A DNA stretch of 64,000 bases from assembly GCA_013339895.1 (NCBI GenBank), contig JABACO010000011.1, positions 2,123,746 to 2,187,745 on the forward strand, in the 5' to 3' direction. The notes under the pieces are model-generated. The model saw nothing but the letters and a program-made list of their open reading frames with translations, had not been told where the DNA came from and did not search any database. A program made the position numbers and the translations under genes. This document shows positions 50,401-60,635 of the stretch, in pieces (within the stretch, counting starts at the first letter, position 1; each line of letters opens with the position of its first letter). Origin of the DNA: Ephydatia muelleri (Eukaryota > Porifera > Demospongiae > Spongillida > Spongillidae).

Positions 50401-53400
50401 GAACAGAGATACCAGGCCACCATACTGCTTCTGTGGCTCTCAGACGACACCTCTCTATGCCCTGATGGCCTTGATGCAATTTTGCAAGCATTTCAGCCTG
50501 TAGTGCCTGGGGAACAATGGTTCGCTTTCCAAATAGAAGAAGTCCAGCATTCATTATCAATTCTTCTCTTGTACCCCAATAGCCTTTCACTGCGGGAGGC
50601 AATTTATGCTTCTCCGGCCACCCATCTGAACAGTATTTAATGACAGCAGATGTCACAGGATCTAATAACCTAGTGGAGCGATAAACATTGATTCGTTCTG
50701 CACTACCCGGTAAAGCAGCGACTACTTCTGTCACATACATGTAGTGCTCCACATCCTCTTGCAGTGCTGCTTGTTTAGGATCAGAACTAGCTGTTGGGGC
50801 TCTCGAAAGAGCATCTGCTATGTACATGTTCTTGCCTGGCATGTGGTGGATGGTGAACTGGAATCGCATTAGACGAAGTCTAAACCTTAGCACTCTGGGA
50901 GGTAAGCTATCCAGCATCTTGGTGCTGAGGAGTGGTACTAGGGGCTTATGGTCCGTTTCAACTGAAAACTATTTCCTCAACAAGTATCCAGAGAACTTTT
51001 CACATGCCCATGTAATTGCCAGGGCTTCCTTTTCGATTTGTGCGTAACATTGCTCTGTTTCTGTCAATGTACGTGAGGCATAAGCAATTGGTTTCCACAC
51101 AGTGTCTGACATTTGGAGAAGAACAGCGCCCAACCCATACGATGATGCAACTGCAGATACACATGTCTCTAGATTGGGGTTGTAAAACGAGAGCACTGTT
51201 GGTCTGGAAAGCTCTGTTTTTAATGACAGAAAGGCCTCCACCTGCGCCGGTCCCCAGATCCAGGATGATTTGGTGCAAAGCAGCTCACAAAGAGGTCGGG
51301 CGATCTGTGCAATGTTGGGAGAGAATTTGCTAAGCTGATTGATCTCCTCAACTCAGTGATATTGTCTGGTGCAGGCATCTTAGAGACAGCCTCAGTTTTC
51401 TCAGGGTCTGCACTGATTCCACCCCTCTTGATAATGTGCCCCAAAAACTTCACACACTCCATTCTGAATACACATTTTTCCTTGTTTAACGTTGCTCCCG
51501 CCGCCTGGATTCTGTGCAAAGCAGTGTCCAATCTGACATCATGCTCTTCATAGTTCTGCCCAAATGCTAAAACATCATCCATCTGACATAATATCCCCCT
51601 GAGACCTTTAAGGATCTCACACATCCTTTTTTGGAAGTGCTCTGACGCACTGGAGATTCCAAATGGAAGCTTATTAAAGCAAAACCGCCCAAATGGTGTG
51701 ATGAAAGTAGTCAACAAGTGTGATGCACTAGGAAGCGGAATCTGCCAGAAGCCAGAATTGGCATCCAATTTACTGAACACCTTGGCACCAGCCAGTTGCG
51801 CAAGGGTTTCATCAACCGAGGGAAGAGGGTACACTTCTCGTATCACACAATCATTTAGCTGTCCCAGATCAACGCATATTCTAATTGAACCATTTGCTTT
51901 TAGCACCACCACCATGCCTGAACACCATGGGGTAGGTTCATCTCACTGGATATAATACCGGTTTCCTCCATGATTTTTAACTCAGCCCTGACCCTTTCTC
52001 GCAACAGGATTGCGATTCTCCTGGGCACACATAAGGCAATGGGTTTGGAATCGGACCTTAATCTGATTTCATAGGGATCCCCTAAGTTTCCCAAGCCATG
52101 AAACAATGATGGATATGATTCCATTATCATTTGTTGATACCCACTGCTGACTTCATCTTCCTTAGCCAACAGTTTCAATGCCCGAATTGCTGGCAGCCCA
52201 AGTAAGCAGTTTTTTAGTCCACGGATAACAAAAATGTTTTGTTCCACCGAACACCCCTTGTGGCTGAGGACTCCTTTGAACTGCCCTACCGCATCTAGGG
52301 CATCACATGCTGGGCCTTGCAATATCTTTGATGGAGCTAGCAACCTACATCCTGGTATCTTCCTGAGGACCTGCTCCGAGATAGCTGAAACCTCTGCCCC
52401 AGTGTCAATTTTAAAGGTGACCTTGCATCTACACAACTGAATAGTGACATACCATGCATTAGGCCCCTCCTTGCCTAGTGTATCAAGAAAGGCAGTGCTA
52501 ATGTTTTCCCCGCCATCTGGGTGTGTGATGGGCATATGTGTCTGACACTTAGATTTAAAATGCCCTCTTTTGTTACACCGAAAACACACAACATTGCTTG
52601 CTGGACACCTCTCTCTCGCGTGGGACCTGCCACAGCGTGTGCACTTATCCTGGGACCCCAAATCATTGCTCCTTTTGGGAACTCTGTCCTTTGACCTTAC
52701 AAAGGACATCTCTCTATCCTCTTTTGTCCCACCTCTGCACTGAAGTTCTCTGTTTTTGGGCCCTTCACTTTTTGTTGCTGTGCTTGTACTGCTTCCGACT
52801 GTCTCACTAGTTTTGTGGCTTTTTCCAAGGTTAGCTCTGCGTCCATCTGGAGTCGTTGCGACAACTTGCTATCGAACCTCTGCTTCCAGTGTGGCCATTC
52901 TTCGGGTTTTTTGAAGTCGAACGCGGCGGGTGGTTCCCACCGAATGTTACTAGTAGCCATAGAGCTAACACTGCTGCCACCATGTGATGTGTTCGAGTCC
53001 CAAAATAATAATGAATAGCATTCCGCGCATGCACTGTACATTACGTCAACACAAATACACTAACTATATAGCTAACTATAAGATACAAATTGTTCATGTT
53101 ACAGTGTCCATTTCCACTGTGCTTTATTTGGAAGGTATGGTTTATTTGGAAGGTATGCAGTATTAAAATGATGCCTCATAATAATTTATTAGTCAAATGT
53201 TTAACCTAGCTCTCTCCTCACTCGCCATGCTATTTCTTGTAATTTTGTGTGTCCTTGTGCAACCCTTACATGCCTGCTGTATTTACATTGTAGCTTCAGT
53301 AGGCTCAGAAATACAGAAGATTCAGTTGAGGACAATGGCCTTGAAGGAAGTTATTACTTGTTGCTTGCAGCTGTTGATACTCCTCCAGGTATATTCGTTC

Positions 53401-53800
53401 TATCGCTATGTCATCATCATTTGTCGGTTTTCTCCATGTTTTCTATCAACGTGTGTTAAATTTGCCTGTAAATATGTGTGTGCATGTATGTGCATATACA
53501 TGTATGTGTCTATTAAATGTGCGTGTGATTGCGGAACGCAAAGTGGGTTCTAGTGATACTCTAGCTCCATCGTACCATAATGTGGTGCCAGTTATGAGCT
53601 CTCAACCAGTGAACATTGTGCAGTTCTTCAGCATGAGTGCCACCTCCAATGAAAGCATTACCACAACTGTGAGTTAATTACTGTAAGTAGTAATTCGGCC
53701 TATTAATTGATTTCCCTTCTTCATCACCTTGTGTGTGTCATAGGGCCTATTTTCTCAAGGATCCCATAACACTTGCGACCAAGCTCGTTGTGATCTCTGA
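47435..53800 (+). CDS. Secreted DOMON-domain protein, 227 aa, seven exons
   Basis: Exons 47435-47515, 47576-47749, 47805-47912, 48031-48080, 53300-53388, 53544-53668 and 53744-53800 join to 684 nt without a stop. Exon 1 is a signal peptide (MRITIKFLFVVLDFVCFTQA). The rest is a DOMON domain, a beta-sandwich that binds haem or sugar in known members such as ferric-chelate reductase 1 and dopamine beta-hydroxylase: GCRGVNCNFYLGI, LGYIAVGLSPTGYM, DVLMCGIDS, VDAYNAAG, DGRIRCSR, SYYLLLAA. No Cu-monooxygenase or cytochrome b561 part follows, so this appears to be a stand-alone secreted DOMON. The end is less sure: exon 6 could read through to a TAA at 53675, or splice at GTGAGT to the 19-codon exon 7. 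Intron 4 is 5.2 kb and holds a minisatellite and an antisense Gypsy element. Ligand and role unknown. Confidence 0.8.
48614..49183. repeat. 34-bp minisatellite, about 16-17 copies
   Basis: Head-to-tail copies of a unit starting GCACAACTACACACCCTTGA and ending GATTAGAGAACCAG. Copies are almost identical; one is shortened (about 48911-48938) and two carry an AACTAG/AACCTAG variant. There are no spacers, so it is not a CRISPR. It lies in intron 4 of the DOMON gene. Confidence 0.97.
49291..49295. repeat. Target-site duplication GTGTC, left
   Basis: GTGTC directly precedes the left LTR; the same five bases follow the right LTR at 53104-53108. Confidence 0.9.
49296..49416 (-). repeat. 3' LTR of the Gypsy element
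   Basis: 121 bp, TG...CA bounded. Unusually short for a Gypsy LTR. Confidence 0.95.
49354..50917 (-). pseudogene. Integrase, Gypsy
   Basis: 50917-50009 carries the zinc-binding HHCC region (HQGHQGIERC, CPECVK), then the core with a candidate first Asp in VAADLF, the second in SDNGPQFSS. A frameshift near 50010 moves to 50012-49779 (LLNYRATPLPWCGVSPAELL), and the C-terminal tail 49728-49354 runs into the LTR. Broken in at least two places. Confidence 0.82.
50969..51241 (-). pseudogene. RNase H region, Gypsy
   Basis: Reads SAVASSYGLGAVLLQ, PIAYASRTLTETEQCYAQIEKEALA; a stop at about 50968 interrupts before FSVETDHKPLVPLLSTK. In many Gypsy elements the first acidic residue lies where SAVASSYG stands here (often SVDASSYG), so a catalytic Asp may be changed. 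Confidence 0.8.
51220..51915 (-). pseudogene. Reverse transcriptase, Gypsy
   Basis: Typical order: VDLGQLNDCV, FSKLDANSGFWQIPL, FGRFCFNKLPFGISSA, and the active site CQMDD in place of the usual Y(M/V/I)DD. A frameshift near 51340-51300 leads into the tether and RNase H in a different frame. Confidence 0.85.
51900..52709 (-). pseudogene. Zinc knuckles, protease and start of RT (Gypsy)
   Basis: Contains two CCHC-like knuckles (CTRCGRSHARERC and CFRCNKRGHFKSKC), then an aspartic protease site KIDTGAEVSAIS, and the N-terminal reverse transcriptase region up to LPHGVQAWWWC, where a frameshift near 51910 ends the frame. Confidence 0.85.
52697..52960 (-). pseudogene. Gag of the Gypsy element, internally deleted
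   Basis: Starts at the ATG 52960 (MATSNIRWEPPAAFDFKKPE). The text jumps from EEWPHWKQRF, near the start of capsid, straight to KLSQRLQMDAELTLEKATKL, near its end. In related elements about 100 residues lie between; the fusion is in frame. The ORF ends at 52697, and the zinc knuckles that should follow are in another frame. No functional capsid can be expected. Confidence 0.8.
52983..53103 (-). repeat. 5' LTR of the Gypsy element
   Basis: 121 bp, differs from the 3' LTR at two positions, both near its left end in element orientation (TGTAACATGAACAATT versus TGTGACATGAACGATT). Confidence 0.95.
53104..53108. repeat. Target-site duplication GTGTC, right
   Basis: Matches 49291-49295 exactly. Confidence 0.9.
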
Positions 53801-54459
53801 GACTGAGTTGACTGTTGATAGATAGAATTCATTTTTGACTAGAGTCATGTCTATTAATAGTTGATATAGTCTTTATATGTATAATAAGCTGCTCTACCCC
53901 ACATGTGCATGTATACGTAGTGGATTAGATCGTACCATTATACTAGTTCCACTGCGTGGAGACTGCGCGATGTTGATTAATTCACATGCACTTTGACTAA
54001 ACTACGTTTAGGATACTACAGTAACTGAAGGTCATCAAAGTAAATGTATGTATTATTTACTAAAGACCTATTCTTAGGCAGATAAATGCGAGCGTATTCA
54101 ACCACACAAGTCCACCATGGCCACTCAACACAGAGCATTCTAGGGTATAAATGTGACATTTTATTCACATCCAGCACATTTGATTGACTCAGTCTTCAAG
54201 CATTCTGCCTTGAAGGGAGCCATAGCTATGCATGCAGCATTTCTTGAAGCCAGATGATTCATTGCACATTTGGATAAAGTCTGAATTATCCAGTAACATA
54301 AAAGCTGGAACGGACATATGCGTATGCATAACACTAGATACTATTATGGGATCAGTGAATCACTTGCTGTAATGAAAATCACCTGTCTTCCGCAGGAAAA
54401 TTATTGTTGTGGTAACTGACTGTATGGAATGAACCACTCTAAAATATCCACAATTGAAC

Positions 54460-54491
<32 letters not shown>

Positions 54492-54750
54492 TTTTTTCCA
54501 TCATAAAATCACACTAATGTAGACCTACACAAGTGATCGTTATTCTGGCATAGAATTAGTCGTGATGTACTTTATTTGGCATCAATTTAGGCATAGAACA
54601 AAAGAATGAAAGGGTGGATATCCGGAGTTAATAAGGACGACTGCTTAAGTGATTGGGCACAGTGATCTAATTAGCGTCAAAATGATTATATTACAATTAT
54701 TATTAAAATAACAGACATAACAACAACATCTACACACAGCCATACAACAA
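53801..54750. other. Spacer with poly(C) tract
   Basis: A pure C run (about 54461-54485) followed by CTC and a T run. Otherwise no supported feature. Confidence 0.45.
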
Positions 54751-54751
54751 A

Positions 54752-55612
54752 TCAGTAAGATGGTGGCATTAACCTGGCTAGGATTGATGTAGCATTTGCC
54801 CTAACCAGTTGTAAGTTAAGGCGGCCATAAATGTCACTGAGGGTTACAGATTTAGGTTTGTTACTCAGGGTGGCAATTCTCGAGGCAATTGTTGAAAACA
54901 GCAGTGCAGCTTCTCTTCCCCATGCTCCATAGCTTTCTGCCACTACAGGGATGCAAACCCAACCCAGCTCAGAACACTTAGGGTCGTTTTCATCATGCTT
55001 TCGTTCTTCAGTGGTGAGTGCGGCAGCAGTGGCTGTCACTCCCGCTTCCAATAAGGTTTGTGGATTAAGCGGTGATGTGACAGACACATCCAAGGCTGCT
55101 GTCCTGCCCATGACCCAGTTGGGAATAAGTATATCAGCTGGGCGGGTCTTGCTGTGGCTGGGGGTAAGGTTGTTGCCAACCTCTACCAGCACTCCAATGT
55201 GAGCACGACGACACACTTCCACAATGCAGTCACGAAGTCTGTTGTGCCTGGTGACCCCATCTCCTCCACGTTTACATGTGACTGCATGATGGCTGAGATG
55301 GTCAAGTACACTTCCTGGGCACAAGGAACACTGGGAACCCCCTGAGGTATCTAAACCAAGCCACCACTTTAAGGCAACCTGGAAAATGGGAGCAGTCAAG
55401 TGTAGCCCAAGACCCTCAGAAGGAATGACAGAAAGCCAAGAAGCAGCAAAGGGGGACGAAACTGAAAGTAGGCGAGCCCTATCTGCAACTGATGAGCAAT
55501 TTAGCAGTAGGTTGAATTGGCGGTCATCCAGTTTCTCTGAAAGAGCCTTCTGATGGACAGAACAGGATGAAAGGAGATTTTCAACACTGATGACATCACT
55601 TGAGGCAACCAT
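54752..55612 (-). CDS. Retroelement-type zinc finger plus PD-(D/E)XK-like nuclease region, 286 aa ORF
   Basis: Uninterrupted ORF. After ADRARLLSVSSPFA comes a CCHC-like finger (CSLCPGSVLDHLSHHAVTC), RHNRLRD, then RPADILIPNW and TAALDVSVTSPLNP, which fit a restriction-like nuclease core (Asp in PADI, Asp in LDV), and at the end DIYGRLNLQLVRANA. In animal genomes I know this block as the C-terminal part of reverse-transcriptase proteins, comparable to the endonuclease end of R2/NeSL-type elements. No reverse transcriptase is found upstream (beyond 55612). So it is either a 5'-truncated retroelement copy that happens to keep its frame, or a domesticated fragment. The first is more likely. Confidence 0.65.
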   Translation of the reverse strand: MVASSDVISVENLLSSCSVHQKALSEKLDDRQFNLLLNCSSVADRARLLSVSSPFAASWLSVIPSEGLGLHLTAPIFQVALKWWLGLDTSGGSQCSLCPGSVLDHLSHHAVTCKRGGDGVTRHNRLRDCIVEVCRRAHIGVLVEVGNNLTPSHSKTRPADILIPNWVMGRTAALDVSVTSPLNPQTLLEAGVTATAAALTTEERKHDENDPKCSELGWVCIPVVAESYGAWGREAALLFSTIASRIATLSNKPKSVTLSDIYGRLNLQLVRANATSILARLMPPSY

Positions 55613-55946
55613 TTAAAATAATTATATTATTGTGTAAACCCCATTATATTTATAATTTTCTAAAGAAATGATTATTCCTGCACAATTGGAATTAAATTTA
55701 ATCAATACTGTAATTTCAAGGTACAAGTATGTTGCAGCATGAGCATCAATCAGCTGCAGCGTCCTTGTATGTGGGTGGATACGAATACGATTGTTTCCCT
55801 AGAATGTCATTGTATGCGTGCAAAAGGTTATTCTATGTTACGATTCTTCAAAACACGTACAAACAAAACTAAAAACAGGAAAGTAAGCAGCGAAATTACA
55901 AACAGTCCAATAAAAATATGACCACATCACGTGAGTAGTTCATTAC
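55613..55946. other. Spacer before gene C
   Basis: AT rich; nothing recognised apart from the promoter noted next. Confidence 0.4.
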
Positions 55947-55954
55947 TATATATA
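55947..55954 (+). promoter_or_regulatory. TATA box of gene C
   Basis: TATATATA 56 bp before the ATG at 56003. Confidence 0.65.
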
Positions 55955-56002
55955 CCGGCCAGCACAAGAGTTTCTGCATAATATTTTAAACGCACCAAAG
56001 GA

Positions 56003-56912
56003 ATGGGAAGAACAGTAATTGTCTTCGTCCTTGTTTTTCTGTATCTAACTTTGCAGGCATTCTCAGTACCAAACATTAATTGCACAACTGGAACCGAAAA
56101 CAGAACATTGATTCTAGGTCTTCAGGCACTGCAACAATTACTGGTAAATCGCCAGACGGCATACATACCTTTCTTTTGCATACCTTCCTTGACACATATA
56201 CTTCTCCTCCGGCATCCCTTGCCACTTTTTCGCCCAATCACGCAGCCATCGTTTTACAACGCTACCGTCAAAAATCTCACCGTTATATCCACGATGCAGT
56301 ACTATGCGTACATGATGAATCTCGCACACGCGAACGACGAAGCGCTCTCCAATGATGCAGTATATTCAGAGATGTACAACCTCGTCGTTAGTGACGCCTG
56401 TCGATATGTAAGCCCCTCTCTAATCTCATTCCCAAACCTGTACGGGAGTGTGTATACATGTATATTGCACGATGTATCAGCCGGTGACACCGCTGTGCAT
56501 GCATATATGTCTGATTACAACGGTTATTTAGATAAATGCAGATTGTTTTATTGCATGGAAAAAGATTTATATGGTATTGTATTTTATTAATTAATCATTA
56601 CTATTGTAAAATGAAATGCGAAGTTATTTATCTTTCCATTACCTACAAAAACCGATATAGATCAATAGCCAGCTGGGTCAGCCCAATAACAAGCAGAGGT
56701 GGAACATCAACTGCTCGGATCCCGCAGACGTCCTCTTTGCTGCAATCAATTTGGATATAACACCCGACATCTCGGAATTCAAAAATGCATTGGGGCGGAT
56801 GGATGGTCTCCGATGGCAGCATTGCACCTGGATCTGGCGCGAACTTCCTGTAAATATACGCAACATGACATATGAACATGTCGGCTGTCCGCCACAATAT
56901 ATTTGCACGTAG
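56003..56912 (+). CDS. Gene C: secreted three-exon protein, 184 aa
   Basis: Exons 56003-56143, 56246-56407 and 56661-56912; introns 102 and 253 bp, GT-AG, phase 0. Exon 1: signal peptide (VIVFVLVFLYLTLQAFS) and the end LQALQQLL. Exon 2 (54 codons): starts PSFYNATV, ends SDACRY before the donor. Exon 3: starts INSQL, as gene A starts IDSQL; then INCSDPADVLFAAINLDI, CTWIWRELP and GCPPQYICT. Six N-glycosylation sites point to an extracellular protein. It lies 32 kb from the A/B cluster and is the clearest bridge between A and B. A single unspliced ORF (56003-56590) overlaps exons 1 and 2 but loses exon 3; the conserved exon 3 speaks for splicing. Function unknown. Confidence 0.8.
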
Positions 56913-58588
56913 TGTCTTGCTAGGTCGCTAGTCGCCTTATACACTTTTGTTATTTAATTTTTATTTTCACCACTTGCAATTGTATGTGTCAGTCTTAGTA
57001 GCGCCACCAAACACGACGAAGTTAAGTCAGTCGTATTGCCTGCATGCTTGATCATTCAGTTAATTTCAACTCAAATTGGGGGGTGAGCTGGATGGCCGGT
57101 GTCACAGGACTACGCGTCCCCCCGAAGTACGCGTCCGCCGGACCCATGCATAGTCCTGTAGGATACGGTGTCCCCCCTTAGGATAGGCGATCCCCCCACT
57201 ATTCTTTTGGCTGTATAGCTAGCTCCGTTTGTACATGACCTCCTGCCTCTGTGAAGTTGGTACACATCATCTAATAAGAAGAGCATACATGTATGACGCA
57301 AATGATAGCTCCACGTGCTGTATTGAGGTTGTATTATGAGCGACAAGAATGGCAAAGAAAAGTTTACTGCCCGGCGCCCGGCAGTATCAAGATGTTTTCA
57401 GCTACCTGACGAAGAGGTCCTACAGTTTGGAGGCAGCCGACAAGAAATGGAAAAGGACTATCCGCGAAAAGCAGTTTCACGGTCAAAGATGTTCAGTTAT
57501 TTATTAGTGGGAAGTACATATATACATGGTGCAGAAGACAGATGGTGGGTTTTTGATAAAATGATTATGGTGGCGTACCACGATGAAGAACGACTGTGCT
57601 GCATGATTCAAATTGCAGATAATTAACTGAGGTTGACATTTCTTTTTAGCCCGGCAACTACTTTGAATCTAGAGGTGGATAAAGATTTTCAGTTGAGAGA
57701 AGTTTGTAGTGTTGATTTTGTCCATTATGATTGAGATACTAAAGAACAGTTGGATACCATTAATTGAACTTGTAATGCATTGGTATCAAACTAGAGACAC
57801 CACTATCAAGACAATCAGTAAGCTTCGCAAAGCATACCTATTGATATAGCCAACGAATATTGACACATTCTGTCAATGCTAAATTCCTCTTAGCTTGAAA
57901 GGCAATTATTATTATATTTATTAATATAATTGCATTCTTTTATTTCACCACGTCTCGTTTCAAAAACTATCGACTAAAGTGCAAGTAAGAGTAATTCAGA
58001 AGATACGAAGAGTAAATGAAGTAGGCTGTATTGAGGAACGGAGTGTCCAAAACCTTTCTGCATTGTATATGAAGTATCTGGATTCAGTGCACATTTGATA
58101 TCATGCATGACCATTGGTTTGCAGGTGTACCTTTTGGGATGTTATCAGGTCATGTAAAAATGATGACAGTCTGTAGATGTATAGAGATCAGATCTGTAAG
58201 TTGTGGTCTGTCACGCAAAAATTGTACCGGGCGAAAATTATATAGGGCGGTACAATTTTCGCAACCAAAATTGTACCGCCCATTGGTTGCGAAAAGTGTA
58301 CTGGCCTTGCCAAAAGTGTACCGGGTAGTGAGAAAGGGCCGTTAGCTATGTATGATGTCGAATACAGTGCCGTGACGTAGATAATCGGTTTTTTTGCAAG
58401 TATATATGTACCATATGGAGCTGCACTGTGATACGGCATACAAACACGCAATTTATAATTAGGTAGGCAGTACCGCTCTACGGCTGCCTAAAGTTAACCA
58501 TCTATGCTAGACGTAAGTTGTCGCGGTTATAGACCCGGTGAGTATAGCTATATTTTATGTCCCAATTGTATATGTAGGTTTGTGGCTG
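56913..58588. other. Spacer with a short ORF and a palindrome
   Basis: The 96-codon ORF at 57336-57626 (MSDKNGKEKFTARR...) has no known motif; its start context is unremarkable. Near 57110-57200 is a block of short iterations of TACGCGTCC and CGATCCCCCC type. Confidence 0.4.
58245..58281. repeat. Perfect 15-bp inverted repeat in a TTGTACCG-rich block
   Basis: GGGCGGTACAATTTT and AAAATTGTACCGCCC around CGCAACC. Further TTGTACCGGG and GTGTACCGGG words lie on both sides (58213-58330), giving a cluster of GTACC-centred motifs. Confidence 0.85.
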
Positions 58589-60267
58589 TCATTTTGAAAA
58601 AGAAAATCGGCTTTTTAACTGAGATAAGGATGCATGTCTTCAGCATCTAGGTACAACTCATTTCATTCGTCCAGGCATAAACAATTTTCCAACACGGTCA
58701 TTAAGTAACATTGTCATTAATTATCTTTAAACTACATCTATTCTGGTAGAAATGAACGTTTCTACATTCGTTATAAATATAATTGAACGCTTCACAGTGT
58801 GTTGATTTGTTGTGCAAAATAATTGTTATGATATAGGCAATAACTAAACATCTGTTATCAAATCAGCCAAAAAGTTATTCAGACACGATTCATATATGAG
58901 TAAATCCTTTACTAAAAGAATATAATATATTCTTTATTCAAAGATTTATTACAAGATTATTACAAGATTTAAAGCTAAAGGAAGGAGAATTCACACTTAG
59001 CAAGGACACCCAGTGTCATTATGGACAGAATACAGAACATGGTTCGATGGAATACAGCTGCAAGAAGTATCTGGAGGTGACTTTGTAATTGTAAGCGTGA
59101 TAAATTTGAGACATTTAAGAAGAAGGTGTATTCTCCTATGTGGACAGAGCATTCAGCATTGTCAAAGCAGTAGAGTTAATTGATGTTTGGTGTACATCAT
59201 GTGGTGGGGTAACTCTGAAGCCACTACATTTATGGGAAGCGTATACTATCTAATGTCTTCAGCACAGCTTGATTCATTGTTCCAGTGGGTGTCTGCTAAA
59301 CGAAGCTTGTTCTCTTGCAAAGATTAATTTAGCTTTAACAGAATTGTGGAAAGTGAGGATCAAACTTCAAAACACCCAGATGCTAGAGGAAATTGCCAAA
59401 GATGGTCCAAATACTATCTCATACTTGCCAGCATGTGATGAGTGGCAAAAAAAGTCTATGTCAATTGCTTGGCATGATATTTGTAAGAAGGAATATTGCT
59501 CACATTCTTCAACCTAGTATTTCCCACCAGCCTACCGCAACAGTAAGAATTCGAGGAGATGGTAACTGAGCTTTGATATTTGTAATAACTGGCTCCCAAG
59601 ATGAACATCAAGAACTCAGACCTATAATAACAACATACATGCAACACAATGCTGGAATTTTATCATGCTATATCTTAATGCTCACGAAACAATGGATGAA
59701 TATCTAGCAAGAACAGACATGCACAGTTCATCTGTCTGGGCTACAGAAGTAGAAATATTTGCAGTGACGGTCCAATATGTTACAGACACCTATGGTGTTT
59801 TGTAAATCTGGACATACATACAAGTGGCTGCAGTTTTTGCCACATCCCTGTGAAAACAGCAGTGTTGTATGTGCAGTGCATTCCAAAGAAGCTATTTGTT
59901 TGGTCAATATATCCAACCACTATGAACCTGTTAGGCGAATGTAATAGTATAAGCTCATGTGTATGAATCGTGTCTGAATAACTTTTTGGCTGATTTGATA
60001 ACAGATGTTTAGTTATTGCCTATATCATAACAATTATTTTGCACAACAAACCAACACACTGTGAAGCGTTTAATAATATTTATAACGAATGTAGAAACGT
60101 TCATTTCTACCAGTATAGATGTAGTTTAAAGATAATTAATGACAATGTTACTTAATGACCGTGTAGGAAAATTGTTTATGCCTGGACGAATGAAATGAGT
60201 TGCACCTAGACGCAGAAGACATGCATCCTTATCTCCGTTATAAAGCCGATTTTCTTTTTCAAAATGA
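58589..60267. mobile_element. 1.7-kb element with 0.3-kb inverted ends and OTU gene
   Basis: Left arm 58589 to about 58894 and right arm about 59960-60267 are inverted copies with only scattered mismatches; both outer ends read TCATTTTGAAAAAGAAAATC. The middle of about 1 kb carries a decayed OTU-type protease gene. No transposase is visible, so it is a nonautonomous element, or one that has lost its transposase. Confidence 0.88.
59269..59935 (+). pseudogene. OTU-type cysteine protease, dead
   Basis: Two frames together give an OTU domain: RIRGDGN at the catalytic box, ITGSQDEHQELRPIITTYM, then after a frameshift ETMDEYLARTDMHSSSVWA and EVEIFAV. In OTU enzymes the box continues GDGNC with the catalytic Cys; here the Cys codon reads TGA (59567-59569). 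Further stops follow. The 82-codon ORF before it (59269-59517) is the N-terminal part. OTU enzymes remove ubiquitin; in transposons their role is unclear. Confidence 0.75.
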
Positions 60268-60635
60268 ATACTTTCGGGCTCGATACAAAGAGCGGGCCTC
60301 AGCGGGGAAATGGACGCCCGCGATACCAGCAGTCAACTTCGGGCCTGCATGCGTATGATCCCCCCATGGGCATGGCTATGTGGGCCCGGGCCTGCATATA
60401 TGGCTTGCGATTTACCAGACTACCACCAAACTAAGAAATAGAAATAGCTCATACAACCAGCCTGCCTACATATTTATAGGCCTAACTGTGTGATACATGT
60501 AGTAAACATGCCTAGTTGTTTTTGGACCGGCTTCACGGTACTATAGTTTTCAAAGAGCTTGCATGCACATGAGCTGGACAACGAGCTGAACGGACAATAG
60601 AAATGAACTGGACTCATATTACTGGACAGAGCTAA
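60268..60635. other. Short spacer, GC-richer at left
   Basis: 60280-60400 is GC rich with GGGCC words; no feature supported. Confidence 0.4.

Larger units (their letters stand above)
49296..53103 (-). mobile_element. Gypsy-type LTR retrotransposon, complete ends, defective genes
   Basis: 3808 bp between GTGTC duplications. It has 121-bp LTRs, a primer-binding region starting TGGTGGCAGCAG directly inside the 5' LTR (52982 downward) and a purine tract AAAAGGGGGAAT before the 3' LTR. The order gag, zinc knuckles, protease, reverse transcriptase, RNase H, integrase marks Ty3/Gypsy, with a Mag/SURL-like gag. LTRs differ at only two of 121 positions, so the insertion is recent. Inserted antisense in intron 4 of the DOMON gene. 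Confidence 0.95.

Noticed and set aside
53544-53677. DOMON gene ending at the TAA at 53675-53677
   Set aside because: The preceding GTGAGT is a strong donor and a phase-0 exon with stop follows at 53744-53800. I prefer the spliced form, but the alternative would change only the last residues.
56003-56590. Gene C as a single unspliced ORF of 195 codons
   Set aside because: The segment between 56144 and 56245 is not conserved with A or B, whereas GT-AG splicing restores the same exon plan and an exon 3 with the shared INCSDPADV motif.
57336-57626. 96-codon ORF MSDKNGKEKFTARR...
   Set aside because: No recognisable domain or splice partner; may be a transposon fragment, but I cannot support it as a gene.
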